Below are positions 35,405-44,570 of a DNA stretch of 64,000 bases, in pieces; positions within the stretch are counted from its first letter, which is position 1, and the number at the start of each line of letters is the position of its first letter. Made by a program: the position numbers and the translations under genes. The DNA lies in contig NZ_BLPG01000001.1 of the NCBI RefSeq assembly GCF_011764445.1, positions 6,093,001 to 6,157,000 of the forward strand, read 5' to 3'. Under the pieces are notes generated by a model. That model was not told the origin of the DNA. It did no database searches and was given only the letters and a program-made list of their open reading frames with translations. The DNA comes from Phytohabitans rumicis (GTDB taxonomy: Bacteria > Actinomycetota > Actinomycetes > Mycobacteriales > Micromonosporaceae).

Positions 35405-36252
35405 CCGGATCCCGGTGGAGCGTCGTGACCGTCACCTACAACTCCGCCGACACGCTCCGGCGGTGTTGGAGCGGCACGGCCAAGCCGTACGACTGGATCG
35501 TCGTGGACAACGACTCCGCCGACGACTCCGCGGCGGTCGCGGCGGAGCTGGGCGCGCGCGTCGTCCGCCTGCCGGCGAACGTCGGCTTCGCCAAGGCCAA
35601 CAACGCCGGGGTACGCGAGTCCGCCAGCGACTACGTCCTGTTCGCCAACCCGGATCTCGTGGTCGACCCGGCTGGGCTCGCCACGTTCCAGGCGCACCTG
35701 GACAGGCACGGCGGGTTGGTGGCGCCGCAGTTGCTGGCCACCGACGGCGAGCCGCAGCCCAACGGGCGCGGGTTCCCGTACGCCACGGCGAAGCTGGGCA
35801 ACCGGAAGGTCTGGCCGCTGTCCAGGATGCACGCGACGTACCGGGTGACCGCGACGCCGGGAGAGGCGTTCTGGGTGGCGTGGGTGATGGGCGCCGCCGT
35901 CGCCGCCCGGCGCAACGAGTTCGTCCGCATCGGCGGCTGGAACGAGCGCTTCTTCCTCTACTACGAGGACCACGAGCTGGGACTGCGTGCCTGGCAGCAC
36001 GGGCTGCGGGTGGCGCTGCTCGGCGACGTCCGGTGGACCCACCACTGGGCCCGCGCCACGAACTCGTTCCGCTGGTCGCGGGCGCACACCCTGGAGATCA
36101 AGGGTGCCCGGACCTTCTACGGCATGTTTCCCGAGTTCATCGTGGGCCTACCACCGGCCGGCCGCCGGCACCGCCAGGCGAACGCCCTCCTCGGCACGCC
36201 GGTGAACTCAGAAGAACAGAGTGTCACGCAGGTAGTTCGCGATCTTCTGTAG
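35401..36252 (+). CDS. Glycosyltransferase family 2
   Basis: 283 residues. WSVVTVTYNSADTLRRCW and WIVVDNDSADDSAAV mark the nucleotide-sugar site, LFANPDLVVDPAGLATF the metal site and FFLYYEDHELGLRAWQHGLR the catalytic acid region. It resembles rhamnosyl/galactofuranosyl-type GT2 enzymes but the sugar cannot be told from sequence. Start ATG 35401 overlaps the corrected stop of the previous gene. Its last 45 bases overlap the end of the convergent membrane protein gene at 36208. It closes the exopolysaccharide run. Confidence 0.9.
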   Translation: MTGSRWSVVTVTYNSADTLRRCWSGTAKPYDWIVVDNDSADDSAAVAAELGARVVRLPANVGFAKANNAGVRESASDYVLFANPDLVVDPAGLATFQAHLDRHGGLVAPQLLATDGEPQPNGRGFPYATAKLGNRKVWPLSRMHATYRVTATPGEAFWVAWVMGAAVAARRNEFVRIGGWNERFFLYYEDHELGLRAWQHGLRVALLGDVRWTHHWARATNSFRWSRAHTLEIKGARTFYGMFPEFIVGLPPAGRRHRQANALLGTPVNSEEQSVTQVVRDLL

Positions 36253-37649
36253 CTCGGCGGCGCGGTCGACCGGCGCGGTCATGCGCAGCACGACCTGGCG
36301 GTTGACGGACTCGTCGGTCTCGGTGCGGTAGTAGGCGACGAGCACCAGGCCGTAGCGGGGCGCGCCGTCGATCGTGTCCGTCTCGGCGTACGCGGACAGC
36401 CGCGACCCGCGGTGCCATTGCAGGCCCCACGCCTCCTCGGACTTCCGCATCGCGGTACGCCGTTCTTCGTCGCACACCAGGGGGCAGGTGCGGACGGTCA
36501 GCTCGCCGCCGATGGCGGGGTTCTGCCCCGGGGATTCGCCGCAGTTGTACTTGGCGAACCCCTCCGAGCTGCCGGCCGCGACGCAGGTCCAACTCGACGG
36601 CACGGTGAGCGGGAAGCCCAGGCCCTCCAGGTCGCGCAGCTGCTGGACCTCGTCTCCGCTGCCGAACTTCGGCCACCCGGGCCAGGATCCGGGCTTCGGC
36701 GGCTCCACGCCGGGGCTCAGCGGTGTCGCTGCCGGGACCGGCCCTTCGGTGGCGGCGTTGGCCACCGTGGGCGTCGGGCCCGGATCGTTGCCCGCGCTGT
36801 TCCAGGCGTACGCCCCGCCACCGGCGGCCACGAGGACCAGGACGAGCGCGCCGAGCCCGATCCACAGTCCCGTGCGGCGGCGGCGCTTCGGCTCGGGTGC
36901 CACGGGCGCGTACGGGTCGTACGGGGACGGACCGTGCGGCGGCCTCGGCCCGTACGCCGGGCCCGGGGGCCGTAGGCGGGCGAGAGCGGGGCATAGGCCG
37001 GCGAATGGGGCGTACCAGAGACGGGGTGCGGCGGCGCCGAGATCATGTGTGGTGGCACCGAAACCGAGTGCGGCGACACCGAAACCGGCGCCACGGAGAC
37101 CGGGCGCGGCGGCGCCGACACGGGCGGCGCCGAGTAGGGCGCCACCGGGGGCGGCGACATCGGCTGCGGCGGCCCGGCCGACCACGGGCTGACGGGCGCG
37201 CCGCCGGGGACGTCCGGCGGGGGCGTCGGCTGCGTCGTCTCGGCCTCACCCGGCGTGGTGGCCTCCATCACATCCGGCGGCAGCGGGCTGATGGGCGCGG
37301 GCTCCAGCGGCGGGTGCTCCACCGGCTGGAGCTGGTCCGGCGGCACCGGCTGGTACTCCATGCCCAGCGCCAGGAAGACCCGCTCCGCGCCGATGCCGTT
37401 CTCCGCGGCGTACGCCACCCACGGGGACGAGGTCGCGAAGTCCGCGTACAGGTAGCCGGGCTCGCCCGCCTGCACGAGCGTGTTGGCGGCGGCCGCGAAT
37501 GCCTCGCGCCAGCGCTGGTCGGCCGCCGCGTTCGCGTCGAGCAGCGCCACCATCAGCGACCTGCCCTGTGCGTCCACGGCAGACCAGACACTGCCCACCT
37601 GACACGAGCCCATCGCCTCGATCAAGTGGTACGGATTGCCCGGCTGCAT
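36208..37649 (-). pseudogene. Proline-rich single-pass membrane protein, frameshifted as written
   Basis: I do not recognise a named family. The first frame (ATG 37649, after GGGAGGG) encodes a globular domain (MQPGNPYHLIEAMGSCQVGS, REAFAAAANTLVQAGEPGYL, VFLALGMEYQPVP) and then a long proline/serine/valine repeat region (PPRPVSVAPVSVSPHSVSVP). The second frame continues with PSPYDPYAPVAPEPKRRRR, one membrane helix (GLWIGLGALVLVLVAAGGGA) and an extracytoplasmic C-terminal domain with cysteines (SSWTCVAAGSSEGFAKYNCG, VRTCPLVCDEERRTA). The frames join if the run of five G at 36965-36969 has six, giving SPAYGPPGPAYGPRPPHG; about 480 residues. It may be a sensor or substrate-binding surface protein. 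The end overlaps the last GT2 gene. Confidence 0.75.
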
Positions 37650-37725
37650 CCCCACACCCTCCCCGCAGTTCCCTTGACGGATATTAGCGAGGTCAGGCAC
37701 GCCGGCAGAAATCCTGGTAAGGGCA

Positions 37726-40700
37726 TCACCCCTGGCAGAGGAGCCGGGCCGCGGCCCAGTCACCGTGATCGGCGCCGATGCCGTTGCCCCCGTCCGTGAT
37801 CCGTAGTTCCAGGCGCTGGCCGCCGGTCACGTCGACGGAAACGCGTTCGGCGCCGGCCGGGCCGGTGAGCACGCCGGTGGCGGCCCGCCGGGTCCCGTCG
37901 ACCCACACCTCGAACGCGACCGACCCGCTCGCGCCCATCTCGTCGTCGACGCCCACGTCGGCGCGGAAGGACGTGCAGCCGCCGCCGAGGTCGACCTCGA
38001 CGCGGGACGGCGCGTGGGCGCCGATTCCCTTCGCGTACGTCACGCCGCCGATGCTCAGCGGTCGACCGTCGCCGGCCGCCTGCTCGCCGTTGCTCTGGTC
38101 GCGTTCGACCGGGCCCCAGCCGTTCTGGGTGCCCAGGAACGGCAGGTCGCTGACCCACCGGCCGCCCGCCGGCAGCGGGGCGTGGGTGGTGGCGGTGGCC
38201 CGCACGGTGGTGGGGAAGCCGTTGGTCAGCGCTGTGACGGTGGCGATCAGGTCGTACGCGCCGAAGTCGGTGCCCGGCGGGGCGGTGACCGTGAAGACCG
38301 CCTCGGTGTCCACGGTGGACACCGGCGGGGTGACCGTCCACCCGTCCGGTACGGCCAGCGCGGCGACCGCGTCCTGCAGGCCGGCGGCGCAGCGCGCGGT
38401 GACGCCGACCGTGACCCGCTCCGGCTGGCCGGCCTCGATCTGCCCGTCGGTGGTGACCGCCACGTCGGGCGGGCAGGGCGCGGCGGCCGCGGAGTCCACC
38501 ACGCCACCGGCCCGCACCTCGGCCCGGGTCAGCGGGCGCAGGGTCAGCTCGTACTCGCGCGGCCGGGTCGCGGACACCCGGTACTCCTCCAGCACCGAGT
38601 TGGGCGTCTCGCCCATGCCCGTCTCGCCAGCCGCCGCGTGCAGCGTGACCCAGCCCGGGTTGCGCACCAGCGGGAGCTGGAAGTCGTACTCGGCGCGGGC
38701 CAACTCGTCGTACGGCGTGACGCTCACGTCGAGGTCGCCGCCGACGAGCAGGCCGGACCGGTGGCCGTCGCTCAGCGTGGCCCACTTGGCGCCGGTGTGG
38801 TTGCCGTACGCCTGTGGCCGGGAATAGCGCACGTACTCGCCGTCGACCGTGTTGCGCCACACCCCGGTGAAGGCGCCGCTCGACCGGTCGTTGTACGTCT
38901 CGTGCGGCCCGCTGCCGTAGTACGCGAAGTCGTCCAGCGCGTCCGGCACCTGGATCCGCACGCCCAGCCGGGGCAGGTATGGCAGCGCGCCGAGCCGGGC
39001 ACCGCGCGGGACCACCCGGTGCTGGAGGGTGATGGTGCCGCGCCGGTCGATCCGGTAGCGCATGGTCTGGTCGAACGCGATGCCGGTGCCCTGCGCCGTG
39101 CTGGCCACTTCGACGACCGCCGCACCGTCCTGAGTGGACGACGCCACGCCGGTGACGGTGGTACGCAGGCGATCCAGGCCCAGCTCGTGCCAGATCTCCC
39201 GGTCGGCCGTGCCCCAGCCGTACGTCTCGTTGCTGGTCGGCGGGCGGTACACGTCCAGTTCGGGCCCGGCGCGCAGCAGCTCCCGGCCGCCGGCCGACAT
39301 GGAGGCGAGCGCGCCGGTGCCGGCGTCGAAGCGGTAGCGCCAGCCCGGTCCGGTCACCACGATGGCGGCGCCGTCGCGGGACAGCGCCGGAGCGGCACCG
39401 GCGGCCGGCGGCAGCAGCACGCCGGGCACCACCCGCCCGCCGGCCGGGAACTGGTCCCAGCCGTACCGGGCCTTCCCGGCGCTGTTCTCCGGGCCCCCCG
39501 CGGTTAGGGGAGCAGACACCGCCTCGACCCGAAGCCAGCGCTGCCGGTCGTGCGGGTTGCCGGGCGCGGTGCCGAGGTCCAGGTCGACGGTCTGCCCGGG
39601 CGCGAGCCGCAGCGGCACGGTGCCCGAGCGCAGCACCCGGTTCACCTCGACCAGCGACCAGCGCACCCGTACGTCGAGCGGGCCCGCCGGCTGTTCATTG
39701 TGGACCCGCACCCGGCCGGCGGCCGGGTCCACGGCCGTGAAGCGGACCGGCGCGTGCGCCCACGCCACCTCGACGGTCTCCGGCTGGAGGTAGCGGTCGG
39801 AGCCGACCAGCCCGTCCGTGCCGGACAGGCTCAGCCCGAGGCTGAGGAAGTCGCCGCGCCGCTCGATCCGGTCGAAGTCGAGCGCCAGCACCGGGTCGCC
39901 GGTCGCGGACGGGGGCACGGCCCGGTCGTAGACGCGCACGTCGTCGACGTGGCCGCGGGCCAGCCGGGTGCGCAGATCGTCCTGCTGGGTCTGGGCGTTG
40001 CGGCCGACGTTCACCTCGTACAGGCCGGGGTCGAGGGCGCCGGCACGCGGGGCGGTGGCCACCTCGGCGCCGTCGACGTACAGCCGCAGCGCGGTGCCGT
40101 CGTAGACGCCGGTGACCCGGTGCCAGGCGCCGTACCAGTCGGCCGGTACGGGCGCGGCGACGGTGGCCCAGCCGCCGCCCGCCGTCACGCCGAACTCCAG
40201 CGTGGTGCGGTCCCGCATCTGCAAGGCGTACGCCCGGCCCTTGGTGACGATGGGGAAGCTGCCGGCCCACTCGCCCGGCCGTACCCGGGCGTCGAGCGTC
40301 ACCGCGTCACCGGTGAGGTCCAGCCGTGGATCGCGGAACATGCTGACGAAGTCGTCGAGGCTGGACAGTTCCAGGTGGCCGTCCACGATGGACGGCTTGC
40401 CGACCAGGAACGCCTGGATCCGGTTCGGCGACGAGTCCGGTGTGACGTAGAGCGGCTGGCGCGGGTTGGCGTCGGCCCAGTCCCAGATGAAGCCGCCCTG
40501 CACCGACGGGTACCGGCGGGCGAGCGCCCAGAAGCGGTCGAAGTTGCCGACGCTGTTGCCCATCGCGTGGGCGTACTCGCCGAACACGATCGGGCGGGTC
40601 GCGGTGCGCGCGATGGACTCCACATAGGACGGCGTGGGATAGCGCGGTCCCCACACGTCGGCGTACGGGGCGTCCCCGTTGGGGCTGTTGGACTGGTGGT

Positions 40701-42219
40701 AGAGCAGCCGGGTCGGCTCGTTGGCGTCGGCCCACGCCGCCATCGCGAAGTGCGCCGTGCCGAGGCCGGCCTCGTTGCCGGTGTCCCAGATGATGACGCT
40801 CGGGTGGTTCTTGTCCCGGGCGACCATCGCCTGGAACCGGTCGGCGAACGCGTCCTGCCACTCCGGTCGCGAGGCGAGGCAGTTGTTGGGGCAGTTCTCG
40901 TGCGAGTGGGTCTCGATGTCGACCTCGTCCGCGATCCACAGCCCCTGCTTGTCGGCCAGGTCGTAGAGGTACGGGTCGGCGGGGTAGTGCGAGGTCCGTA
41001 CCGCGTTGATGTGCAGGCTCTTCATCAGCGCGACGTCGCGGCGCTGCGCGGCCCGGGTGACGTGGCGGCCGGTGTCCGGGTCGGTCTCGGCCCGGTTGGT
41101 GCCCTTGATGAGGATCCGCTGCCCGTTGACCAGGATCTGCGCGTCGCGCACCTCCACCTCGCGGAAGCCGACCGCCTGCGAGGTCGTCTGCACCGCGCGG
41201 CCGTCCGGGTCGAGCAGTTCCAGCACCAGCGCGTACAGGTTGGGCACGTCCGCGCTCCACTTGGCCGGGTCGGCGACGGTAGCGCTCAGCGTGCCCTGAC
41301 CGACCATGGTGGACACGGTCCGCCCCGCCGGATCCACCAGGGAGCCGCGAACGGTGTACCCCTGCGCCGGCCCGGCGACGTCGACCCGGGCGGTCAGCGT
41401 CGCGTCCCGGTACTGCCCGTCCAGGTCGGTGGTGACGTAGGCGTCCCGCAGGTACGTCCGTGGCGTCGCGTACAGCCAGACGTCCCGGAAGATGCCGCTG
41501 TAGCGCCACTGGTCGACGTCTTCGAGGTACGCGCCGGAGCCCCACCGGTGCACCTGGACGGCCACGGTGTTCCGGCCCGGTCGCAGCGCCTGCGTCACGT
41601 CGAATTCGGCCGGCGTGTAGCCGCCCTGGTCGTACCCGACGTACTGGCCGTTGACCCAGACGAAGTAGCCGCTCGTGACGCCCTCGAAGCGCAGGACCAC
41701 GCGCTTTTCGGACCAGGAGCGCCCGACGTCGAACGTGCGTACGTACGCGCCGGTGGGGTTGGCGTCGCGGGGCACCCGGGGCGGGTCGTCCGGCCAGATC
41801 TCCTCCGGGATGTTGCGGAACATGGGGTGGTCGACGAAGTCCGACTGCCAGGTGTGCGGCACCGTCGCCGTGGGCCAGCCCGACACGTCGTACCCCTCGG
41901 TGTGGAAACGGTCGGGGACGCCCTCCGGGCGGTCGGCGATGCGCAGCCGCCAGGCGCCGTTGAGCGACGCGACCCACGGCGACCGCGCGCTGTGCTCGGC
42001 GGCGTCGGCCGCCGCGGTGCGGGCATCCGGGTACGGGCGGAGCAGGGCGTGCGGCGGCTCCTGCCCCTCGCCGGTCATCCGCGGGTCTTCGAGGTAGCGG
42101 TAGACGTCGTCCACAGTGGTGGGTCCGGCGCCCGGTGGGGCGGCGGCCGCCGGCACAGCGGCGACCACCGGACCCAGCAGGAGCAGCGCGCAGGCGAGCG
42201 CGAGCGTGCGGCGTGACAT
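37726..42219 (-). CDS. Large secreted GH2 beta-galactosidase-like enzyme with LamG and NPCBM domains
   Basis: 1497 residues. A Sec signal peptide (SRRTLALACALLLLGPVVAA) is followed by the GH2 sugar-binding and immunoglobulin-like domains and a TIM barrel with VIIWDTGNEAGLG (acid/base Glu about 482) and VFGEYAHAMGNS (nucleophile Glu about 548), as in LacZ. A LamG/concanavalin-like insert (about 610-790, WYGAWHRVTGVYDGTALRLY) precedes the LacZ C-terminal beta-sandwich domain, then a NEW3-like domain (VGVTARCAAGL) and a terminal NPCBM domain (SDLPFLGTQNGWGPVERDQS, YAKGIGAHAPSRVEVDLGGG). It should degrade beta-galactosides outside the cell. Start ATG 42219 follows GGGGAGG. A DasR-like operator lies upstream. 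Confidence 0.92.
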   Translation of the reverse strand: MSRRTLALACALLLLGPVVAAVPAAAAPPGAGPTTVDDVYRYLEDPRMTGEGQEPPHALLRPYPDARTAAADAAEHSARSPWVASLNGAWRLRIADRPEGVPDRFHTEGYDVSGWPTATVPHTWQSDFVDHPMFRNIPEEIWPDDPPRVPRDANPTGAYVRTFDVGRSWSEKRVVLRFEGVTSGYFVWVNGQYVGYDQGGYTPAEFDVTQALRPGRNTVAVQVHRWGSGAYLEDVDQWRYSGIFRDVWLYATPRTYLRDAYVTTDLDGQYRDATLTARVDVAGPAQGYTVRGSLVDPAGRTVSTMVGQGTLSATVADPAKWSADVPNLYALVLELLDPDGRAVQTTSQAVGFREVEVRDAQILVNGQRILIKGTNRAETDPDTGRHVTRAAQRRDVALMKSLHINAVRTSHYPADPYLYDLADKQGLWIADEVDIETHSHENCPNNCLASRPEWQDAFADRFQAMVARDKNHPSVIIWDTGNEAGLGTAHFAMAAWADANEPTRLLYHQSNSPNGDAPYADVWGPRYPTPSYVESIARTATRPIVFGEYAHAMGNSVGNFDRFWALARRYPSVQGGFIWDWADANPRQPLYVTPDSSPNRIQAFLVGKPSIVDGHLELSSLDDFVSMFRDPRLDLTGDAVTLDARVRPGEWAGSFPIVTKGRAYALQMRDRTTLEFGVTAGGGWATVAAPVPADWYGAWHRVTGVYDGTALRLYVDGAEVATAPRAGALDPGLYEVNVGRNAQTQQDDLRTRLARGHVDDVRVYDRAVPPSATGDPVLALDFDRIERRGDFLSLGLSLSGTDGLVGSDRYLQPETVEVAWAHAPVRFTAVDPAAGRVRVHNEQPAGPLDVRVRWSLVEVNRVLRSGTVPLRLAPGQTVDLDLGTAPGNPHDRQRWLRVEAVSAPLTAGGPENSAGKARYGWDQFPAGGRVVPGVLLPPAAGAAPALSRDGAAIVVTGPGWRYRFDAGTGALASMSAGGRELLRAGPELDVYRPPTSNETYGWGTADREIWHELGLDRLRTTVTGVASSTQDGAAVVEVASTAQGTGIAFDQTMRYRIDRRGTITLQHRVVPRGARLGALPYLPRLGVRIQVPDALDDFAYYGSGPHETYNDRSSGAFTGVWRNTVDGEYVRYSRPQAYGNHTGAKWATLSDGHRSGLLVGGDLDVSVTPYDELARAEYDFQLPLVRNPGWVTLHAAAGETGMGETPNSVLEEYRVSATRPREYELTLRPLTRAEVRAGGVVDSAAAAPCPPDVAVTTDGQIEAGQPERVTVGVTARCAAGLQDAVAALAVPDGWTVTPPVSTVDTEAVFTVTAPPGTDFGAYDLIATVTALTNGFPTTVRATATTHAPLPAGGRWVSDLPFLGTQNGWGPVERDQSNGEQAAGDGRPLSIGGVTYAKGIGAHAPSRVEVDLGGGCTSFRADVGVDDEMGASGSVAFEVWVDGTRRAATGVLTGPAGAERVSVDVTGGQRLELRITDGGNGIGADHGDWAAARLLCQG

Positions 42220-42260
42220 CGAGCCTCCCCAAGAACCTCGACAGACCCGCACAGAGAAGA

Positions 42261-42276
42261 ACAGGTCTAAACCATT
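42261..42276 (-). promoter_or_regulatory. DasR-type (dre-like) operator upstream of the GH2 gene
   Basis: On the minus strand AATGGTTTAGACCTGT, about 42 bases before the GH2 ATG. It matches most of the dre consensus ACTGGTCTAGACCACT known for the GntR regulator DasR, including the core TGGTNTAGACC. DasR controls aminosugar and polysaccharide use, so binding here would tie the enzyme to N-acetylglucosamine status. The match is by eye and no regulator gene is nearby. Confidence 0.45.
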
Positions 42277-42284
42277 CCTAACAT

Positions 42285-43142
42285 CTACCCGGCCCCATAT
42301 TCAAGAAGATGCGCGCGCAGGCTCGTGGCCGGGTGGCCGGCGACGGTGGCGACCGCCTCGGTCACGCCGTCCATCTCGCCCGCCGCGATCGCGGTGTACG
42401 TGCTGACCCACGCGTCGACCTGCCAGGTCGGGGCGCCGTAGCCGGCCCGCGACGCGTACGCCTCGTTGAGCGACTCGTCGTGGTAGTCGACCGTCCGACC
42501 GGTGACCTCGCTGATCGTGGCGGCCACCTCGTGCAGCGTCAGCGCCTCCGGGCCGGTGAGGTCGTACCGGGCGTTCTCGTGTGCGCCGGGATCGCGCAGC
42601 ACCGCCGCGGCCACGTCGGCGATGTCGTCCTGGGTGACGGCGGCGGCCCGCCCGTCCGCCGCCGGCCCGCGGATGACGCCGTCCTCGCCCACCATCATGG
42701 GGAAGAAGTCGATGTAGAGGTTGTCGCGCAGGACCGTGTAGCGCAGCCCGCTGGCGCGGAGGTGCTCCTCGGTGGCCCAGTGGTCGCGGGCGAGCGTGAA
42801 CGTGGCGTCCGGCGCGGCGCCGAAGAACGAGACGTACACCAGGTGGCCGACGCCCGCTGCGGCGGCCGCGTCGATGAACGTCTTGTGCTGCGCGACCCGG
42901 TCCGGCTCCTCGGCGCCGGACACCATGAAGAGCGTCTCGACGCCGTCGAGGGCGCGCCGGGCCGCCTCGCCGTCGGCGTACGTCGCCTGGACCGCGCCGG
43001 CGCCAGGCAGGTCGGGCGCGCGGCCGGGATCGCGGACCACGAGCCGCTGGGGTACGCCGGCGGCCGCGAGCCGGTCCGCGACACGCCGGCCGAGGCGGCC
43101 GGTGGAGCCGGTGACGCCGAGAGTGGGTGCGGAAGTCGTCAT
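42285..43142 (-). CDS. NmrA-like NAD(P)H-binding reductase
   Basis: 285 residues of the atypical short-chain dehydrogenase group. The nucleotide site GVTGSTGRLGRRVADRLAAA is at the N-terminus, followed by VETLFMVSGAEEPDRVAQHK, LVYVSFFGAAPDATFTLARD, and ITVLRDNLYIDFFPMM-like RYTVLRDNLYIDFFPMM, typical of NmrA/QorB-type quinone oxidoreductases or redox sensors. The usual Tyr-x-x-x-Lys pair is not evident. It lies 9 bases after a small membrane protein gene on the same strand and 65 bases before the GH2 gene start region. Confidence 0.85.
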   Translation of the reverse strand: MTTSAPTLGVTGSTGRLGRRVADRLAAAGVPQRLVVRDPGRAPDLPGAGAVQATYADGEAARRALDGVETLFMVSGAEEPDRVAQHKTFIDAAAAAGVGHLVYVSFFGAAPDATFTLARDHWATEEHLRASGLRYTVLRDNLYIDFFPMMVGEDGVIRGPAADGRAAAVTQDDIADVAAAVLRDPGAHENARYDLTGPEALTLHEVAATISEVTGRTVDYHDESLNEAYASRAGYGAPTWQVDAWVSTYTAIAAGEMDGVTEAVATVAGHPATSLRAHLLEYGAG

Positions 43143-43151
43143 AAGGGGACT

Positions 43152-43445
43152 CTATTCGGGCCTTTCTGGCTCGGCGTCCGAGTCCTTCGATCGGCGACCG
43201 CGGATCCATGCCACCACCGCCGACGCGCCCAGCAGTACGGCCAGCGCCGCCTTCAGGCCGCCCTTGCCCAACGCCAGGTACCCCAGCGCCTGGCTGCCCA
43301 CCCCGGCCCACCACGCCGGATCGGTGTGCCGGGCACCGCCGTATCCGTGGCGGAGCCAGAGCCCGAAAACGATGAGTCCGATCGCGGTGATTCCCGCGAG
43401 CACCGCCGCCACCGCCAGGATGGTGTTTCCCCGTCGTACGCCCAT
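43152..43445 (-). CDS. Small hypothetical membrane protein
   Basis: 97 residues with hydrophobic segments at about 8-30 (LAVAAVLAGITAIGLIVFGL) and 63-83 (GGLKAALAVLLGASAVVAWI), and a charged C-terminal tail (GRRSKDSDAEPERPE). No family recognised. ATG 43445; it ends 9 bases before the NmrA-like gene and is probably cotranscribed with it. Confidence 0.65.
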   Translation of the reverse strand: MGVRRGNTILAVAAVLAGITAIGLIVFGLWLRHGYGGARHTDPAWWAGVGSQALGYLALGKGGLKAALAVLLGASAVVAWIRGRRSKDSDAEPERPE

Positions 43446-43568
43446 GATTCGACGCTAGGGACGGCGGCCCCGGTGTTCGTCGTGCCTCGCAACGAAATCG
43501 CCCTGTATCGCTGGATGGACTTGTGACCGACCTCACGATGGGTCGATGATGGTCTCGGAGGAAGTCAC

Positions 43569-43898
43569 ATGGGCCGAAAGATCGTGCACCAGCAACGTCT
43601 GGCGTGGGACGGCGCCAGGGTTTTCGTGGCCGCCCTCGAGTCGGACGTCCTCTATCCCTGGTTGTACCGGCGGATCACCGCCCTGCTCGGCTCGCCGTAC
43701 GGGGAGGCGCTCGCCGACTCCCGGCGCCTGGTGCGCGGGCCGGAGTGGGACCGGCCGTTCGTCGAGTCGGCGAAGTGGCGGGTCCGGCTGGAAGACCTGC
43801 TGCGCTACCACCCGGAGCTGTCCACCGAGCTGGGCCGGCTGGTCAGCGACGTGACGTTCCGGATCTCCGCGCCGGGCGGCGCCGCCGGCCGCGGCTGA
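43569..43898 (+). CDS. Small hypothetical protein
   Basis: 109 residues, basic and predicted helical (RVFVAALESDVLYPWLYRRI, ESAKWRVRLEDLLRYHPEL). No family, signal or membrane segment recognised. ATG 43569 has GGAGG at seven-base spacing, which supports a real gene. Its TGA directly abuts the stop of the convergent response regulator (together TGATCA) with no spacer. Confidence 0.65.
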   Translation: MGRKIVHQQRLAWDGARVFVAALESDVLYPWLYRRITALLGSPYGEALADSRRLVRGPEWDRPFVESAKWRVRLEDLLRYHPELSTELGRLVSDVTFRISAPGGAAGRG

Positions 43899-44570
43899 TC
43901 ATCGCGGGCGCACCACCCCGAGGTCGTACGCCAGGATGGTGGCCTGCACCCGGTCCCGCACGCCGAGCTTGGTCAGCAGCGCGTTGACGTGTGTCTTGAC
44001 GGTGCCGGTGGCCACCCCGAGCCGCGCCCCGATCTCCGCATTGGACAGTCCACTCGCGACAAGCGTGAGCACCTCCAGCTCGCGCGGGGTCAGCGTTTGC
44101 GGCGGCGTGGCATCCGGCGGCGGGGCCAACACCCCGCGGGCGAACGCGTCGATGAGCCGGCGGGTGACCGCCGGCGCCAGCATGCCGTCGCCCGCCGCCA
44201 CGACCCGGATCGCGGCCAGCAGGTCGTCCGGGTTGGCGTCCTTGAGCAGGAAGCCGGAGGCGCCGACCCGCAGCGCCTCGAAGACGTACGCGTCGAGGTC
44301 GAACGTGGTCAGCACCAGCACCCGCGGCGGATCCGGCGCGCCGGTGAGCAGCCGGGTGGCGGTCAACCCGTCCATGCCCGGCATCCGGATGTCCATCACC
44401 ACGACGTCGGGGCACAGCCGCCGGGACTCCTCGACCGCGGCCGCGCCGTCGGCGGCCGTACCGACCACGAACAGGTCGGGCTCGGCGTCGATGATCGCCG
44501 CGAACCCGGCCCGCACCACCGGCTGGTCGTCGACGACGAGAACGCGGGTGGTTTCGTGGGGTGCTCTCAT
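43899..44570 (-). CDS. NarL/LuxR-type response regulator
   Basis: 223 residues. Receiver domain 1-120 with VLVVDDQPVVRAGFAAII, the phosphoacceptor aspartate in DVVVMDIRMPGMDGLTATR and the K in FLLKDANPDDLLAAI. The C-terminal LuxR helix-turn-helix is LTPRELEVLTLVASGLSNAE through TVKTHVNALLTKLGVRDRVQ. ATG 44570 overlaps the sensor kinase stop (ATGA), so the pair is coupled. It should be phosphorylated by the adjacent kinase; targets unknown. Confidence 0.93.
   Translation of the reverse strand: MRAPHETTRVLVVDDQPVVRAGFAAIIDAEPDLFVVGTAADGAAAVEESRRLCPDVVVMDIRMPGMDGLTATRLLTGAPDPPRVLVLTTFDLDAYVFEALRVGASGFLLKDANPDDLLAAIRVVAAGDGMLAPAVTRRLIDAFARGVLAPPPDATPPQTLTPRELEVLTLVASGLSNAEIGARLGVATGTVKTHVNALLTKLGVRDRVQATILAYDLGVVRPR

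Noticed and set aside
33231-36305. Open frame of over 1000 codons linking parts of the polymerase and three glycosyltransferase regions
   Set aside because: Only its middle (34476-35400) is a real glycosyltransferase; the flanks are out-of-frame shadow sequence, and the run-on is explained by a missing base at 35393-35396.
39550-42216. Long plus-strand frame opposite the GH2 gene
   Set aside because: It is antisense to a GH2 gene with clear catalytic motifs; composition is Val/Gly/Arg-rich noise.
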